From: Diaporthe sp. PMI_573 | Lineage: Eukaryota; Ascomycota; Sordariomycetes; Diaporthales; Diaporthaceae | DNA length: 56,489 nt | Direction: 5' to 3' | Assembly (NCBI GenBank): GCA_021399435.1 | Contig: JAJTUP010000168.1 | Coordinates: 1 to 56,489 of the forward strand | In this document: piece after piece, positions 31,771-41,806 of the stretch | How the letters are laid out: each line of letters begins with the position of its first letter | Position numbering within the stretch: the first letter of the stretch is position 1 | Translations under genes and position numbers: made by a program | The notes under the pieces: model-generated | Databases searched by the model: none | Told to the model about the DNA's origin: nothing | The model's input: only the letters and a program-made list of their open reading frames with translations

Positions 31771-33114
31771 TCATACGAACTTATAATCATACCAACACAT
31801 TGTCTGAAAAGGACTCTCCTGGGTCAACCTGTATGTTTTCTCGTAAAACTTCTTCCCACCCTTGACCAACCCCCGATCGCCACCCGTCACCAGGCCAATG
31901 ATTGTCTCGTTCAACATGCAATCCCACGGGATCGAATGACCCTCATCAAGCCACCGGCCCATCACTTCGCACCGAACCATCACCTTCCAGCAAAAGTCGA
32001 GATACCGGTGCAGCTCGTCCCGGTTGTCGGCATGCAGCGGATCGTGCTCTCTCTCGAGCCGTCGCATGGGCTGGTATCCCGCCATGCCCAGAATCTCGTT
32101 TGCCAGCTCCGTTGGCAGGCTGAGGTGACAGAGACACCACCGCACCCGTCCCACATCGAGAGCCGAGGGCGCGTAGATGAGCTCCGTCTCGAGCTCGAGA
32201 AAGTCCTTGAGAGGGAGCATGCCGTAGGGGTACCCGGTCTCATGCTTCGCGTCGAGCATCCACGCATGCTTCCCGGGACCGTTCTTATGTCGCGGCCACG
32301 CATAATCGCTGAACTGCCCCTCTGCGACGCCAAAGAACTGCCGGTGGGGTAACGCGGCAATATTGGTCCCCAGGCTGTCAACGGTACAGTTACACAGCAT
32401 ACGCTGGTAGCACGCCGTGTCTCTGTAATCGACGACTTCGTTCCCCTCTCTGCGCCGGCTCTTCTCATCCCAGAGCTCCGGGAGGGACAGGAGCAGGTTC
32501 AGTCCTACGTATGCCTTGAGCGCCAACTCGGGCACAAAGGACCACCCGCACGAGTTTTGGTCGCCGTAGGAATCCCTGTGCTTGTGCCAGACCTCCTCCC
32601 ACGCCGCGTGGGGATGCGTGCAGATGTTCTGGAGGGTCTCCATCTCACCATGCAGGATAAGGAGCTTGAACAGCTCGATGCTAACGGCCATCTCGTGCCC
32701 GGTGGCCCACTTGTCGCCGTCACCGTTACTGTCGAAATAGCATGCCATCCGCCTGTACCGCTCTGGCAACTTGTGCGGCAGGCCCTCGTCGTCGGCATTC
32801 ACCAGCCAGGTGCCGATGTCTTTCGTGATGTGCGGCAGGCTGAGGCTGAGGCGCTTGAAAGCTCGGTCCGAGATTATGGTGGTATTTGGATCGAGCGGCT
32901 CAACAGATGCGGGGTACTTTTTCATTTCGTCGTCGGCATGCTGTTTGAGGTTCTTGACAAAGGCGTTGACAAAGTACGTCAGCTCCTTGCCTTGGTTGTC
33001 GCGATATCGCGGGGTCAGGTTGGTGCGGTCATTGTGGGTGCGAATGTGCCGAGAGCATTTCAGGTGAGAGGCCGCTGTTGCCCAGGGGATGTTGTGGGCT
33101 TGGTGGCACGCCAT
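31771..33114 (-). CDS. Hypothetical protein, 447 aa, with F-box-like C-terminal motif
   Basis: An uninterrupted frame starts from ATG at 33114 (MACHQAHNIPWATAASHLKC). It contains ELTYFVNAFVKNLKQHADDE, then a helical region, with AMACYF replaced by RRMACYFDSNGDGDKWATGH. Next come a cysteine-containing middle (YQRMLCNCTVDSLG) and HLSLPTELANEILGMAGYQP, which resembles the first helix of an F-box but sits near residue 345 rather than the N-terminus. I cannot name the family. High GC and long uninterrupted frame with sensible composition support a real gene. It is transcribed away from the hairpin/CCAAT tandem repeats at 33353-33836, about 240 bases upstream of the ATG, which could act as its promoter. 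Confidence 0.65.
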   Translation of the reverse strand: MACHQAHNIPWATAASHLKCSRHIRTHNDRTNLTPRYRDNQGKELTYFVNAFVKNLKQHADDEMKKYPASVEPLDPNTTIISDRAFKRLSLSLPHITKDIGTWLVNADDEGLPHKLPERYRRMACYFDSNGDGDKWATGHEMAVSIELFKLLILHGEMETLQNICTHPHAAWEEVWHKHRDSYGDQNSCGWSFVPELALKAYVGLNLLLSLPELWDEKSRRREGNEVVDYRDTACYQRMLCNCTVDSLGTNIAALPHRQFFGVAEGQFSDYAWPRHKNGPGKHAWMLDAKHETGYPYGMLPLKDFLELETELIYAPSALDVGRVRWCLCHLSLPTELANEILGMAGYQPMRRLEREHDPLHADNRDELHRYLDFCWKVMVRCEVMGRWLDEGHSIPWDCMLNETIIGLVTGGDRGLVKGGKKFYEKTYRLTQESPFQTMCWYDYKFV

Positions 33115-33352
33115 GGTGCTTGAAGAGTGAAGAGTGATTCCTGGTAATGATACTTTTGAGGTATGATCTTTGGCTACCCGGCCTCTGTCATAATTAATGC
33201 GATGACCTCCCTCATCCGAACCTGTGACGGACGCCAGGGGATGGGGATAGGGTGTGTTCGGTAGTGACTCGAACGGCGGTAAGTACCCCTGCAGCTGCCC
33301 TGTAATGCCGGCGTGTCAGCACCCGGTGGCCCACTGTTCTGCTACAGTGTGT

Positions 33353-33836
33353 GCCTTCCGTTAGGAAGGTCTTTCTTATCCCCGCCCGACCCTTGGCCCC
33401 CCTGGTCCCGCGGCCTCTGATTGGTCCGCTGAATTAAAATGCTTCTGATTGGCTAATAAACATGCTCCTGATTGGTCCGTTTTATATTTTTGGGGGCCGC
33501 CCCCAAGTGATCATGTAAGTAGTAGCCCTGTTCCTATCGAATTTTTCGACGCGTGTTTTGCCTTCCGTTAGGAAGGTCTTTCTTATTCGCGCCCGACCCC
33601 CGACACCCTGGATCCCCCGCCTTCTGATTGCCTTCCGTTAGGAAGGTCTTTCTTATCCCCGCCCGACCCTTGGCCCCCCTGGTCCCGCGGCCTCTGATTG
33701 GTCCGCTGAATTAAAATGCTTCTGATTGGCTAATAAACATGCTCCTGATTGGTCCGTTTTATATTTTTGGGGGCCGCCCCCCAAGTGATCATGTAAGTAG
33801 TAGCCCTGTTCCTATCGAATTTTTCGACGCCTGTTT
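33353..33836. repeat. Three-copy tandem repeat with hairpins and CCAAT boxes
   Basis: Copy 1 is 33353-33559 (207 bp), copy 2 is a 70-bp short version at 33560-33629, and copy 3 is 33630-33836, nearly identical to copy 1. Each begins with the hairpin CCTTCCGTTAGGAAGG (6-bp stem, 4-base loop). Long copies also contain GGGGGCCGCCCCC and three CTGATTGG words, which on the minus strand are CCAATCAG (the HAP/NF-Y CCAAT element). The array lies between the 3' end of the Helitron gene and the 5' end of the 447-aa gene, so it could be Helitron 3' terminal structure, promoter, or both. Confidence 0.85.
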
Positions 33837-34087
33837 TTCTTCGATATGATATTTGCCTGTCTTGCTGTGCTCTCCCTTAATGGCTAACCCTATTGTGCGC
33901 GTTACCAGCCGCAGAATGGTCGGCGTGCCTGCGGAGGTGCTGTTGCGTCTGTTTGGCGAAGCACGGAGGCGTGAGCGAGCTACGGGTGGTCGCCCAGCTG
34001 AGATCAGCGCTGTAAATTACCTTTCGTAGTGATGCTTCGACTTCATCAACCCCCACTGCCGCCGCCTAATTCTACAACGCTGGATTC
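33837..34087. other. Short interval downstream of the Helitron gene
   Basis: A short plus-strand frame starting MANPIVRVTSRRMVGVPAEV at 33880 is too short to call. Otherwise nothing is seen. Confidence 0.4.
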
Positions 34088-37000
34088 TTAGCCATGCTTC
34101 CCATGCCTGGCCTCAAACCGCTCAACCGTTTGTCTCGATAGCTCTTTTAGTCGATTGACCCCTTCGATGAGCTCCGGATGCATCCGTGCCTGTTCGAAGT
34201 GCTCCCTTTTGATCGGCTGTATAAGCCGTATGTCCCCCAACCGCTTGCATCGCGATAGTTGCACGTACAGGCTAAGCACATCACACTTGTCCGTGCCCTG
34301 GCCGCCCTTTGTCTCTCTCCTCCCGTATAGCCCGAGTAGGACCTTCTCTAGGGTCCTACTCTGCGCCTTGTAGTCGGTCAGCGCGAATCCCGGCGCGCAT
34401 GGCAGTCCCGTGCGCGTGAGCCCCATTTTAAAGTCCGGCTTCGCCGCGAGACGCGGACAGACGTACTTGCCGTGCTTTTCTTTCTCCAGCTGAACAGTCT
34501 CTGTACCTAGCATGAGGGTTCCCGGCGGTATGTGCGGGAACGCGAGTCCCTCCGTGTCCCGCGATTGGAGAAGGATGCCGCTTGGCGGCCCGAGGAAGAT
34601 GGACAGCCGGTCGTTGATCACCCGTTCTTCTACCTCTTCGTTTGCGACGACGCCGGCGGCGGTGAACTCCGCCCCGTTGACCACCTTAAGCCCTAGGTAC
34701 TTGTTCTGGTTCACGATGACCGGCATGCCCTCGACGTACGGAAGGATGCCCGGGATCGGGAGCTGCGCGTCATCCCCTAGCAGCACTACCGCCTCCATCT
34801 CTTCCTCGGTCGGCACGCGGGTCTTCCATTGGTGATCGGACAAGAACAGGGACACCTTCCTGTCGTGCTCCTCGCCGAATGCCAGTGCTGCGCAGAGCGT
34901 GAGGTCCCACCTGTGTCGGTTGAGCGGGATGATGGCGCGCCTGCCTCCAGTAAAGTCCAACTTCTCGCCAGGGTTGTACCTCGAGTTTAGCGTGTCGAGG
35001 TCGGCCGCGGTCTGTCGGCCTGTCCGGATGCGCTCCAGCATCCCGATCAGATCCTCGTCGCCCTCAGCCCTCTTCTGCTCCTCTAGGATAACGACGCAGG
35101 TAAACATTTCCCATGTTTTCTTAGCCTGGATCTGCTGCCATCGGTATTGTGTTGCACGTTCCGAGAGGTTCCGTGGCGCCATGCCTCTGTCGCCGTAGTC
35201 GGGGTGGCTTAGCAGGCCCTTCTGGAGCACTGGCCCGAACTGCAGGAAGTCGCCCGTGAACACCACCACCGGTATGCCGCCGAACGGCCTTTCCGGGAAG
35301 CCACGCAGCGCTCGCAGCTTGTGGTCTACCTCGTAGAGCGTCTTAAGGCCTAGCATGCTCACTTCGTCCACCACAAGCACGTCACGCCCTCTCCAACGCT
35401 GCCGGCGCCTCTCCAGGTTCGCTGATGGTAGGCTTTCCATCTCGGCTCCGTCTTGATCCTTGAAGGCTAGCCCTAGCGCGGAGTGGATGGTGTTGCCACC
35501 GATCCCTCCTGCTGCCGTCCCGGACGTAGCTGTGATGATGATGCGCTTCGACGCTCCCTTCGCCGCGCATACATCTTTCAGTGTCTCGATGAGCCAAGTC
35601 TTCCCCGTGCCGCCGCTGCCGCCTATGTATTGGAGATGTTGAGGCGGCCGCCCCAATATCGTGTGTCCTCCGTTGCCCTCAGCAGCTCTGTCTGATGCTT
35701 CCTCCGCTCTGTCCATCGCCTCGCAGATCAGGCCGAGGGCAATCTTCTGCATGCGGTTCAGCGTTCTATGGTTGCCTATCGTCTTCCCGACCTGGAAGAA
35801 GCTACTCCCGGATGCTATATCTACCCAAGTATGGGCTGAAGTGGGGGTTGGGTTGGACGCCGGGATGGGTGGGAACAAATGCTGCTCATCGCCGGAACCG
35901 AAGCCAGCCTCGTCGCCGTTCGGGCCTTCGCCGGCTTCATCATCTCCTTCGATGACTAGCACCCTTGCTTTGTGGAGACGCAGCTGCGCCGCTCGTACCA
36001 TGCCGATCTCGGGCTTCGTCAGTGCGTTTGCTGTTGATTGGCGTGCGGACCGTGTATCCGCACCACACGGGTCCGGCTCGGGGTCTGAGAAGCTAGCTCT
36101 CTCCAGCGCCTGTAGCAGCCTTACGAGTGCGGGGGAGCCTTTGGCAATGCCTTGACCTCCGTGTAGGTTATACACCGCGTCATGGAATGTGTACCTCATG
36201 TCCATGTTCTGCGGTCGCCACGTGGTGCTAGGGGTTATACCTTCCTCCGGCGGCTCGTGCTCTTTCTCCTCATCACCTTCGCTGTGGCTAGCCCACAACC
36301 CCGCGTCTTTCTTAGCATCTTCGGCGCTCTTGTGCAGAAGCTTGATGTTGTTAACGATCCCTTTCACCCGGTCCGGTATGGCTTCCGACAGCTCTTGCCA
36401 CACGTCTTTGACTGAGGGGTAATCACCGGACACATAGCGGTGGCCGTAGAGCTCGTCCAGGTGGGTGAAGCGTTGCCACGGTACAAACAGTGCTAAGAGG
36501 AGCACCGCGGTTCTGTATGCCGTTAGCTCTTTGACGAGGCTTCTCTCTTCTCCCCTCTTACCGTTGGTAAAATCCTGGGTCTAGCTTATCAAGATCGTGG
36601 TTGAGGGGGCCAGTGAGGACAGGTACGTAATGCGCCCCTGCCTTCAGGAGCTCTTGAGTCCATCTCTCTCCGTTGACAAGATCTTGGTCGAATGGGAAAT
36701 GCTGCACTTTGCCTGCGCTCGTCCGCTTCCCAACCCGTCGCACCTGGATCATGCTGGCATAGTCGTAGAAGCAGAGGTCCTCCAATAGAGCCCCACGACC
36801 GGCGTATGCCTCCAGCAGGGGAAGACGCACACCAGACTGCGCTATGTTGATCGTCTCCGGGGCCGCTCGCAGATGGGCCTCCGGGCCGGCAGCTTCCTGT
36901 AGACCCCGCCACCTCCTGAAGACCGCCCAGTACAGTGTATTCAAGTGAATGCTCTGCCATCTCTCCACGCTGGAGTAGTGGTTGGGATGCCCGAGGAGCC

Positions 37001-40000
37001 TGCTGCATACCTCCACGGCCGATAGTTCCCTGCTGGTGAAGATCTGGTTTGCCGTTCGGGCCAGGAACTGCCTAGCCTTATTGTTTACCGGCGCAGCCCT
37101 CTGGGATCTGGCCTCCTCACGCTCCATCTGGCCTCCAGCCCCGACGTCTGCGGACATCCCTTCCCGGACTGTCTTCATGAGCGCCGCCCGTTTCCACAAC
37201 GGCGTGTCTAGCTTGGTGGCGTAATTCGTGGCGTAATAACCCATGGCTAGGCTCGCCGTGACAGTGACGAGGAGTCGAACGTCGTGGTTGTGGCGTAACG
37301 CAACGGCCAGGGCCATGTTGTACCGGCTGATCCGACTGTGATTGCGTTTCACGTGGAGTAGGCCGCTAGGGGTGAATTCGGTCTGTTCCCGCAAGGCCCA
37401 CGGAGCTCTGAAGCGACATGGGTGCTGCTTTCTTGTCCGGTCCTTTTCCTTGAAGCTGTACTTGACACATGTAGCGCCGCAGCTGTGCAACTGGCAGCGA
37501 TGCGCCACCCAGTTGGCCTCGCTTTCGAACACATCGGCCAGCTTGTCAGCATCGTTCACGATGTCGCTTATATCACTGAAGACGCTATCCCACCGTCGGT
37601 ATCGTTTTGCCTCCCGTTCGTCACAACACTACGGTATCTGGGTCAGCGGCCCCTCCCTCTCTGCAGTGTATAGTGTAGCCATATGCTTACCTCACTCACT
37701 AGGGTATCAAGGTATCGGCACACCTGCTCCGCGTACCCCCCGTCATCTCGCATGTCATCCAGGACAGTGGGCAGTTCCACGTTGGCGTCGAGCCATAAGA
37801 ACCCGTGGAGGTGCTCCGCCCCCCTTTCGTTCGTCTCGACGCAGCCATAATAGCCAGAGACCTTGCCGAATATCGACTGTTTCCCTACGCGCACGCAGTG
37901 ATGGAAGAAGAGACGGATCTCGCGGTCGAAAAACTTGGCGGAACTCACAGGATCTCGCACTACATGCTGTACCCGCCCGATGTGCTTCCGGAGCTGGTCC
38001 ACTAAGTGCCTGGCCAGTTCTCCGCTCAGGGCCCGGTAAGCAGTCAGCTTTATAATTACCTCGTTGGTCAGATCGTTGGGATTGAGGGTGAACCAAATCG
38101 TCTTCATCCCCAGCAGTAAGCTGAGGGAGTTGATCTTGCGACGGTGGCCAAGTCTGTCTTCGTTCGACATATGCTGCCCATGGCCGAAGGCGCTGAGCTC
38201 TCGAAGTAGGAAGGAGACGTCCTCGTTGGCTGTCGTCCTGGTCTGGCGGTATTCTTCCTCCGCTACCTCGATCTCGCTGGCAGTCAGTGTGCGGAGGATC
38301 TGCTCCACCCGCGCAAAGGACCGCTTTTGCATACGTATATAGCTAATCCGCCGATTCTCCGAGCGTACCAGCATATTGTATATGAGGAAGGGAAAGGCTG
38401 GATGCGTCGCGAAAAGGCCGCCTGCTACTAGTCAATTCGGTCCGACCTTCCTGTTCGGCGGGTACACACCATGTCTCTGGAGCAGCAATCTCGCCCAACT
38501 CTGCAGGGTGAAGTTACGGTCTTCACTACGGCTACTATTGATGTCCGTGAATCCGATACCGGCTTCCTCCGCTAACTTAGGCCCTCCTCGGCCCCACGGG
38601 AACAGGCAGGGGAAGGTCTTGGGGAAGAAGTCGGGGTCATTACTGTCGGCATACTCCTCACCCCGCTGGTTGATAATAAAGGGCTCCGTCGTGCCGGCAA
38701 AGTATCCGATGCCATCCTCGTTGCGCCTGCGCTTCTTACCCCGATGGCGACCATCAATCTGGTCCAGGCCGGCCCGGAACCACCGAAGCCGTTCTCTGGG
38801 ACCGTGGTCAGCCGCCTCGTCGAGCCCCAACATCCCTGTCGAGACCATCTCGGTTAGCTCTTGCTCTATGTGGCGTGGATCTAGCTCTTCTGTCTGGAGA
38901 TGCCGCGCCTGCAGGCCGCCTAGTCTCGCGTTGCTTTCATTCTCTTGGCGCACAACGTCGTCTTCGCGGTGCTCCAACATAGCTAGCACCTCTTCGGCGG
39001 TACGAATAGGCTGCTCTTCACGGCCGCGCTCAACGGCCGACACATAGTGTCCAGTCCGGATTTGGTCCTCTGGGCTCAGCTCGTACGGAACCATGTTGTC
39101 GAATATAGCCTCCGGCACCTCGGTACCAGCACACCAGTCCCCCCAGCTCCGGAGGTTCTCCTCACTGATACAAATATCTCGGTATAACGGGTTATACCGC
39201 TTCAGCCAGGTAAGCGCGCGTTTCAGCCGCTGTGGATGGACCGACATCATCCAGGCAATGTCTGTAGGCACCGGCTTCCGCGGTGCTACGAAGCACACGT
39301 GGATCCTCTCTACCTCGTCGACCATGGGGTGCGGGAGCACTTCAGACACCAAATTCTCCACGTCGTTTGGGAAAACAGTGATGTGGCCCTTCTTATGCTT
39401 ACGATATCGGCCGTTGGTGGCCTTCTCGATATCGATCTGGAACTTGGTGATCCAACCACAAGGTATATACAGGCCGATGAGTCGCTCCTCCAGTGGAGTC
39501 AAACATTGCAGTGCCGCAGGATATCTATGAACGCATCCGAGGCCGAGGTTGTTGACTTGGCAGGCACGTGGGAGCCTACCCGCCTCCAAGGCATGACCAC
39601 AGTCTTGGCAGACAGGGAACCCATCCGGCCCTTCACGGGGGAAGCATTGTCGGCATGCGAAATGTTCCCGATCCTGACGCGTGAGGCGCTGTTCCGCCTG
39701 CCGATACAACGGCTCGAGCACCGTCCACTTCCAGTCTGAGACATCGATGGATGCCTTCTGCTCATAGCAGACGACGCAGTGTGCCAGCTCCATGGTGTTC
39801 TCGTCATGCATCTTGTTGTAGAAGTCACGGACCGTCTCCAGTTGGAGTTCGCGCGGTCTCGGCTCAGTCCATGTATGGTCCGTCGAATCTCTAACCCTCT
39901 GCTCCCAGCGTTCATCCATCGCCTTCAGGGTCTCCTGCAAAGACGTCTTTCGCTCTTGGAAGAGCGGAGAGACTGGAGTGTCCACAATCGGATGGTTCGC

Positions 40001-40126
40001 TTGTACTGCTGGCCCTGCCGGTTCAACAAGAAGTGCGTTTATGTGGACCGGTGTCGCAGTTGGCGTCTTGGGAAGGAGGCGGGCCAGTGGCCGTGTTTGT
40101 GAGTAGACTCGACGCTTTCTACCCAT
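34088..40126 (-). mobile_element. Helitron RepHel gene, coding-complete (4 exons, 1,959 aa)
   Basis: Exons are 40126-38470, 38421-37691, 37628-36562 and 36512-34088. The introns are 48, 62 and 49 nt with branch sites TTGAC, CTGAC and CTAAC, and acceptors GCAG, GTAG and ACAG. The total of 5,880 nt is open throughout. Domains in order: a basic start (MGRKRRVYSQTR), a DUF6570-like Cys-rich region (CVVCYEQK ... CRQC ... CQDC), the Helitron N-domain (THPAFPFLIYN), the Rep HUH motif EHLHGFLWL (about residue 755), the paired-tyrosine motif YYATNYATK (about 930), and the Pif1-type helicase with Walker A GGSGGTGKT (about 1450) and Walker B DVLVVDEVSML (about 1530). The late motifs LTDYKAQSRT and YVQLSRCKRL follow. 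The protein nicks and unwinds DNA for rolling-circle transposition. Element termini could not be fixed. Confidence 0.92.
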
Positions 40127-40505
40127 AGCGCTGGGCGGTGATCCATGAGGTCCCAGCAACGACTTTTGTCCTTGGAAATCCTCTAGCGTCGCCAGAATAT
40201 CTCTTATTCTTCCTTGATTGAATGCTATTACACAGTCATGGTCTCGTCACACCTGTTTCCCAGCCATGGGGAACTCCGTTGTGCCGATGTGTCACGGGCA
40301 ACTACGGCACCAGGCATGAAACGTGACCGAGTGGTCCTGCCGGGGACTTCCCTGCTAACGGGTGACTAGGCCACTGTGACCAGTATTGTCGTTGCCGTCG
40401 TCAGTGCGAGGGCCCCACTTTGTTGGAAACTTTATTGGAAGTTCACGATTCCTGATCGAAACGATCTGTGCTCGGACCTGCTCTCTTTTTCTCTACTAAC
40501 TCACT
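40127..40505. other. Interval upstream of the Helitron gene
   Basis: This 380-base stretch should hold the Helitron promoter and possibly its 5' end, but I cannot identify a terminal TC with confidence. Confidence 0.4.
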
Positions 40506-41381
40506 TTACTTCATCTCGACTTCCAGGTCTTCCATTCCTGCTGCTCCCATCAGCACACGTGCCACGACCTCCTCTCGGCTAATCTCCCTGGATCGTGGAG
40601 GCTCTCCGGGTCCCGCGACATTGAAGACGGCGCTGTAGGTCACTTTGGTGTCTGTGTCGTCGTCCGCCTCGTCCAGAGGGCACCTTGAATCGAATGTCGG
40701 CGTCGGCCACGGCGTACACTCTGCCTTGTGGTTTGGCCAGTCCTCCTCTTGGTGCTCTTGCCCACAATACCCCGCGACGTGACAGCCCCCGCATTCCCTC
40801 AGCCCTTCCCTTTTCTTGCATACTCTACAGGACATCAGCCCTGCGAAGAGTCCTGGGTCCGGGCCACTAAGGCCACCATCTGGAGAGCGCCTCCTCGACA
40901 TTACTTGCAGCATGCGCTGGCGGGTCCGCGTCCGACATTTCAGGTCCCCGCAGAACGGATCCACGACGACCACAGCGTGAGGTTCTGGAGCATCAAGGAA
41001 CGGCATCGGTGGTAGATATTCAGTGGCCGTTGCCGGTAACCCACACGCACACGAGGCCGGACTGGCACGCCGGAGGCAAGTCGTCTCGCTCTGCTCCATA
41101 ATGCTATTCATCGCCGCGTCCCACAGCTGCCTTTCCTCGGGTCTCGCCTGGTCTGAATCGTCTCCTGCCCTGATGATGCGATTAGGTATATCGTAGGACA
41201 CATCGAACTTGATGCGTACACGATAGCAGAGGAAATCAAACCGAACGCGTGTTGTTGTCATCTTCGCGTTGATACTGTTCACAATCTGGGGTAGAATGTG
41301 GAAACACTTCTTGCGCCGCAAATGACGTAGTGGGGAGTACGGATCCGTATTTGAAGAGACGTTGCGACCTCTCCACCCCAT
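40506..41381 (-). CDS. MYND zinc-finger protein
   Basis: An intronless 291-aa frame starts at ATG (MGWRGRNVSSNTDPYS). The MYND domain lies at residues 185-222: CRVCKKREGLRECGGCHVAG, then YCGQEHQEEDWPNHKAEC, with all seven cysteines and the histidine of the C6HC pattern. MYND fingers mediate protein-protein contacts. The upstream half contains RVRFDFLCYRVRIKFDVSYD and a short Cys-rich patch (CACG). No SET domain is present, so it is not a SMYD methyltransferase. It is co-oriented with the Helitron and only 380 bases from it, so it might be captured cargo if the element extends this far. The gene looks intact. Confidence 0.78.
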   Translation of the reverse strand: MGWRGRNVSSNTDPYSPLRHLRRKKCFHILPQIVNSINAKMTTTRVRFDFLCYRVRIKFDVSYDIPNRIIRAGDDSDQARPEERQLWDAAMNSIMEQSETTCLRRASPASCACGLPATATEYLPPMPFLDAPEPHAVVVVDPFCGDLKCRTRTRQRMLQVMSRRRSPDGGLSGPDPGLFAGLMSCRVCKKREGLRECGGCHVAGYCGQEHQEEDWPNHKAECTPWPTPTFDSRCPLDEADDDTDTKVTYSAVFNVAGPGEPPRSREISREEVVARVLMGAAGMEDLEVEMK

Positions 41382-41804
41382 GATCCCTGCCCAAGTATCA
41401 GCTGATGATAGCTAAGCTATGATACGATGTAATTTACCACTTTTAGCCTTTCGCACGAGCCTGTACTATCGAGGTCCGTTTTGAAGATTGATTGAACATA
41501 ACGAGTACTCAGGATGGGTAGATCTATCTTGTCTACAGGTAAAATCGCTGTGACCCTGTTAGTGGCTCGCGAATTTCAACCAGCTGTTCCAACCTGTCAA
41601 CTGCATACAACACCAATAACCCATGCCCCAGCTGAGAACAGCCGTAGACGCATGGTTTTTCCGCACGGACGCATGACCTTCTCTGCCTGAAGACGTCCTG
41701 ATGCGGAGCGCCAGCTCTCTCTTTTCCTTCCTAACGGGAGACCCTCCTAGCAAGCCGGCTTGACGGCTGCTCCCCAGTATTAGAAAGTTTTTGGAACAAA
41801 AGAG
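41382..41804. other. Interval before the Fot element
   Basis: No gene is supported. CCTTCCTAACGG at 41725-41736 equals one arm and loop of the hairpin in the 33353 repeat array, and is followed 12 bases later by CTAG. Confidence 0.4.
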
Positions 41805-41806
41805 TA

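Noticed and set aside
31145..33836. Repeat arrays as a possible CRISPR
   Set aside because: Units are long, imperfect and contiguous without unique spacers; the genome is fungal.
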